In this document: positions 25,401-28,400 of the stretch, in pieces
Layout: the number at the start of each line of letters is the position of its first letter
Numbering within the stretch: the first letter of the stretch is position 1
The notes under the pieces: generated by a model
Seen by the model: the letters and a program-made list of their open reading frames with translations, nothing else
The model's database searches: none
What the model was told of the DNA's origin: nothing
Assembly: GCA_022709525.1 (NCBI GenBank)
Contig: JAKLIQ010000007.1
Span: 1-49,719, forward strand
Source of the DNA: Candidatus Omnitrophota bacterium
GTDB taxonomy: Bacteria > Omnitrophota > Omnitrophia > Omnitrophales > Aquincolibacteriaceae
Direction: 5' to 3'
DNA length: 49,719 bases
Position numbers and translations under genes: made by a program

Positions 25401-28400
25401 GATTTAAAAGTCCATGCCGAGCGCATGTCGCGATTTGCCAATATCCCCGAGGCCAGGGAGTTGATCGTGCGTTATCGCCAGATGGGCTATGACGAGGCGA
25501 CCGCGAAGATCATGGCCAACCGGGAGTGGCTTAAGCAGATGGGACATCCGGACTATTGGAACGTGGTCCTTGAAGTGACGGAGCGGGGAAGCCGGGCGCT
25601 TTCCGGTTTCTGGGCGATCAATGACGCAAAACTTGAAGATTGGTATTGGGCAAGCGGCGCCGAGGCGTTCGTTTCGGCGGGCTCGTGGGATCCGGCTAAG
25701 CGGGAAGATCCGGGGATGCTTCTGGCTAAAACCGGTTTTGCGGTGATTGGCGATAAGTGGATGAATGAATCGGATATCCATGAGAAATTGCACCTTAATT
25801 TCCCGATGCCGACCGGGGTTGACATGAAGACAAACGACATCGAAGAGATCATCAACCTCCTCACCCAGATGGAATCAGGCCTGCGGGAAGAGGGGCTTGA
25901 CGGAATGCATTATACCCGCGAGAAGATCCTCGGGAAATTGCGTTCCTATGCGGCGCGCGGCCAATTTGAGGGCGATCCCGAGCTTGCCGAAGCGGTCTTA
26001 GATGCCGCGCTTTACCTAAGGAGCGTTCTTCCCATGCCAGCCGTGATGAAGATCCTTAAGAATTCAAGGTCACCGCGGAACCTTTTGATGTGGCACCTCT
26101 TGCCGCCCGAAGAGATCAAACGGCTTGCGGCAGGCACCTTGCCTGAATTTCCCGAAGATGCCGCGCAGCTTTTAGCCGGCGAGGATCGAGAGATCCAGTT
26201 ATCCACCGGCAAAGAAGGCCGGGCCCAGGTTGATCTGGCTGTGATCCAAAAACAAGTCCAAGAGGCCTTAAACGAGGATCGAATCGATGTTTTGATGGCC
26301 CGTTTATTGGCTGGCGGCGCAATTAGCGTCTGGACAGCTTACTATCTTTTCCGCGATCATTATGAGGATTCCGTTGTTCAACAGATCCTGGCGCTTTTTG
26401 TGACAGGCGATAAGGCCTATGAGAATCTCACTTCTCTTGCCGCAGCCGTCCTTAAGGTCTATCCAGGCGATCCCAACGGAGCCATCTCAGAACCGATCCT
26501 AAGAGGTATCTTCGAAGCAATTGCCAAAAATGCCGATGAAACGCAGATCCAGCTACTTGACCGGATCCTGCGGTCGGATGCCACCGAAGAAGAAGGCGGT
26601 CTAAAACGCACTGTTGCGGCACGCGTCTGGGATGCGATGCTTTTCCAGTCGGTCAATAATCCGGCCCTTAAAGAGTTCCTGAAAGCCAATTATGTGACTC
26701 AGGTGGATACGCTCACCTCCTTGCTTGGGGATATCCAATCAGGCAAGATCCCGAATCAGGAAGCGATCCGGGCGCTTCAGAGCCTGCCTACGGCGGATGC
26801 GCTATTTGACCAAGCCCATATGCCTTTTGAGCTTGGATTAAGCCTGCCGGCGGATGATCACGCTAAGATGCAACCGTCCGATCAGGTCTATGCCGTGACA
26901 GGAGCGCGCCGCACGGGTTATTCCTCCACCTCGATAGTTTATAACCTTCTTTTCATGCTCCATAACCACCCGATGCACGGCGCGTGGGCTCAAGTCCTTC
27001 CATCGGGTGAATTTGCCCAGTATGACGGCCTCCTGCAGTTTACAGAAAAGACCGCTGACGATAAGTTTAAACGGACCGGTTACGGCTACATCGAAACTCC
27101 TTTTGGGATTCTGCGTTATTCAGTCGTAAGCACGGCCGAAGGAGAGATGGCACCCTCCGGCTCTTCGGTCACGTTTGACGGAAAAATGCATACGATCGAG
27201 GCAAGCATACTCCAGGAACATAACCAAGACCGGCAAGGTGTCCCAAGCAAGCTCGAAGAACTTGCTTATGGCTTAGCCGCCCAATCTAAGGATTTCACAA
27301 TGGTCTTAGATGATAAGCTTCCGATCAAGTTTGAGTTCCGGAGTTGGCAATCCCTTGCCCAGAGAAAAGATATTAGCGCTTTTGTCATCAACGGGAACGG
27401 TCAATCGATGGTCCAGCCGATGACCGAGGAACAGAGCCAGAAGATCTTGACCGAACTGGCAAAACAAACGCCGGAAGGCCGGGCTGAGCTGCGGCTTGCC
27501 GCCACTCCCGCACAAGTCGCACCGCGCGCTGAACTCAAGGAAGCCGCTATCACACCGGTCGCACTACCGGCAAAGGGCGTTACAGAAGGGGCTAAGGATC
27601 GAGAAGCATTGCTTAATACTGCTTTTGAGAATGGGAAGGTGACAGTCCAGCAGATAGTGCCCAACTATCAATTCCCGAAAGAAATGCCCGAGTATCGCTG
27701 GGCGTCCGAGGAAGACCTTAGGTTGCGGATGAAGGGGAATGTAGCGTATTTCGATGAGGGTAAGAATGAGATCGTCATCAACTACGAAAAAGTTAAAGAC
27801 CTCCCCGAGGCCGAGATGCTCCAGAACCTCGAGATCGCCATGGTCCATGAACTTATCCACGCCGCAGGCGGTAGTGAGGTTGAGGCCTACACCGCCCAAG
27901 TCGAGGCGATGAAGAAGCTTGCTCCCGAACGCTTCGCTTCACAGATCGACCTTATCGAAGCGCTTCTGGCCTTAGCTCAAGGTAATGTCTCGGATATCAC
28001 GATCCCTGAACGCGAAAAACTCCAGATCCTTGCCAATGAGATCTTGATCGCCAAAGGCGACAGGGCTCAGATCTTTGAAGAGATCTTAAACCGCCTCCAA
28101 TCTCAAGTGTATGCGATCGGCAACACACCTCTTAACGCCATGGCCGGGTTCATTCCTTTGACGGATGCAGAGCAAGTCGGCGGGCTCATCGAACGCAAGT
28201 TCAAATATGAAGCCACAAGCCGGGAGCACAATATCTTTACGGTCACAACGCAGGATATGGAAAATATCCCCGGCCTTGCCGCCCAGGTCATGCGGCTTAA
28301 AGAGCTTGGCTACGCGGTCTTTGAATTTGATGAGGCTGCGATCCGCGAGATCTTTGGCGCAAGCGTTGATCCTTACATGGCTGTCGCGCGGCTTGCCGAG

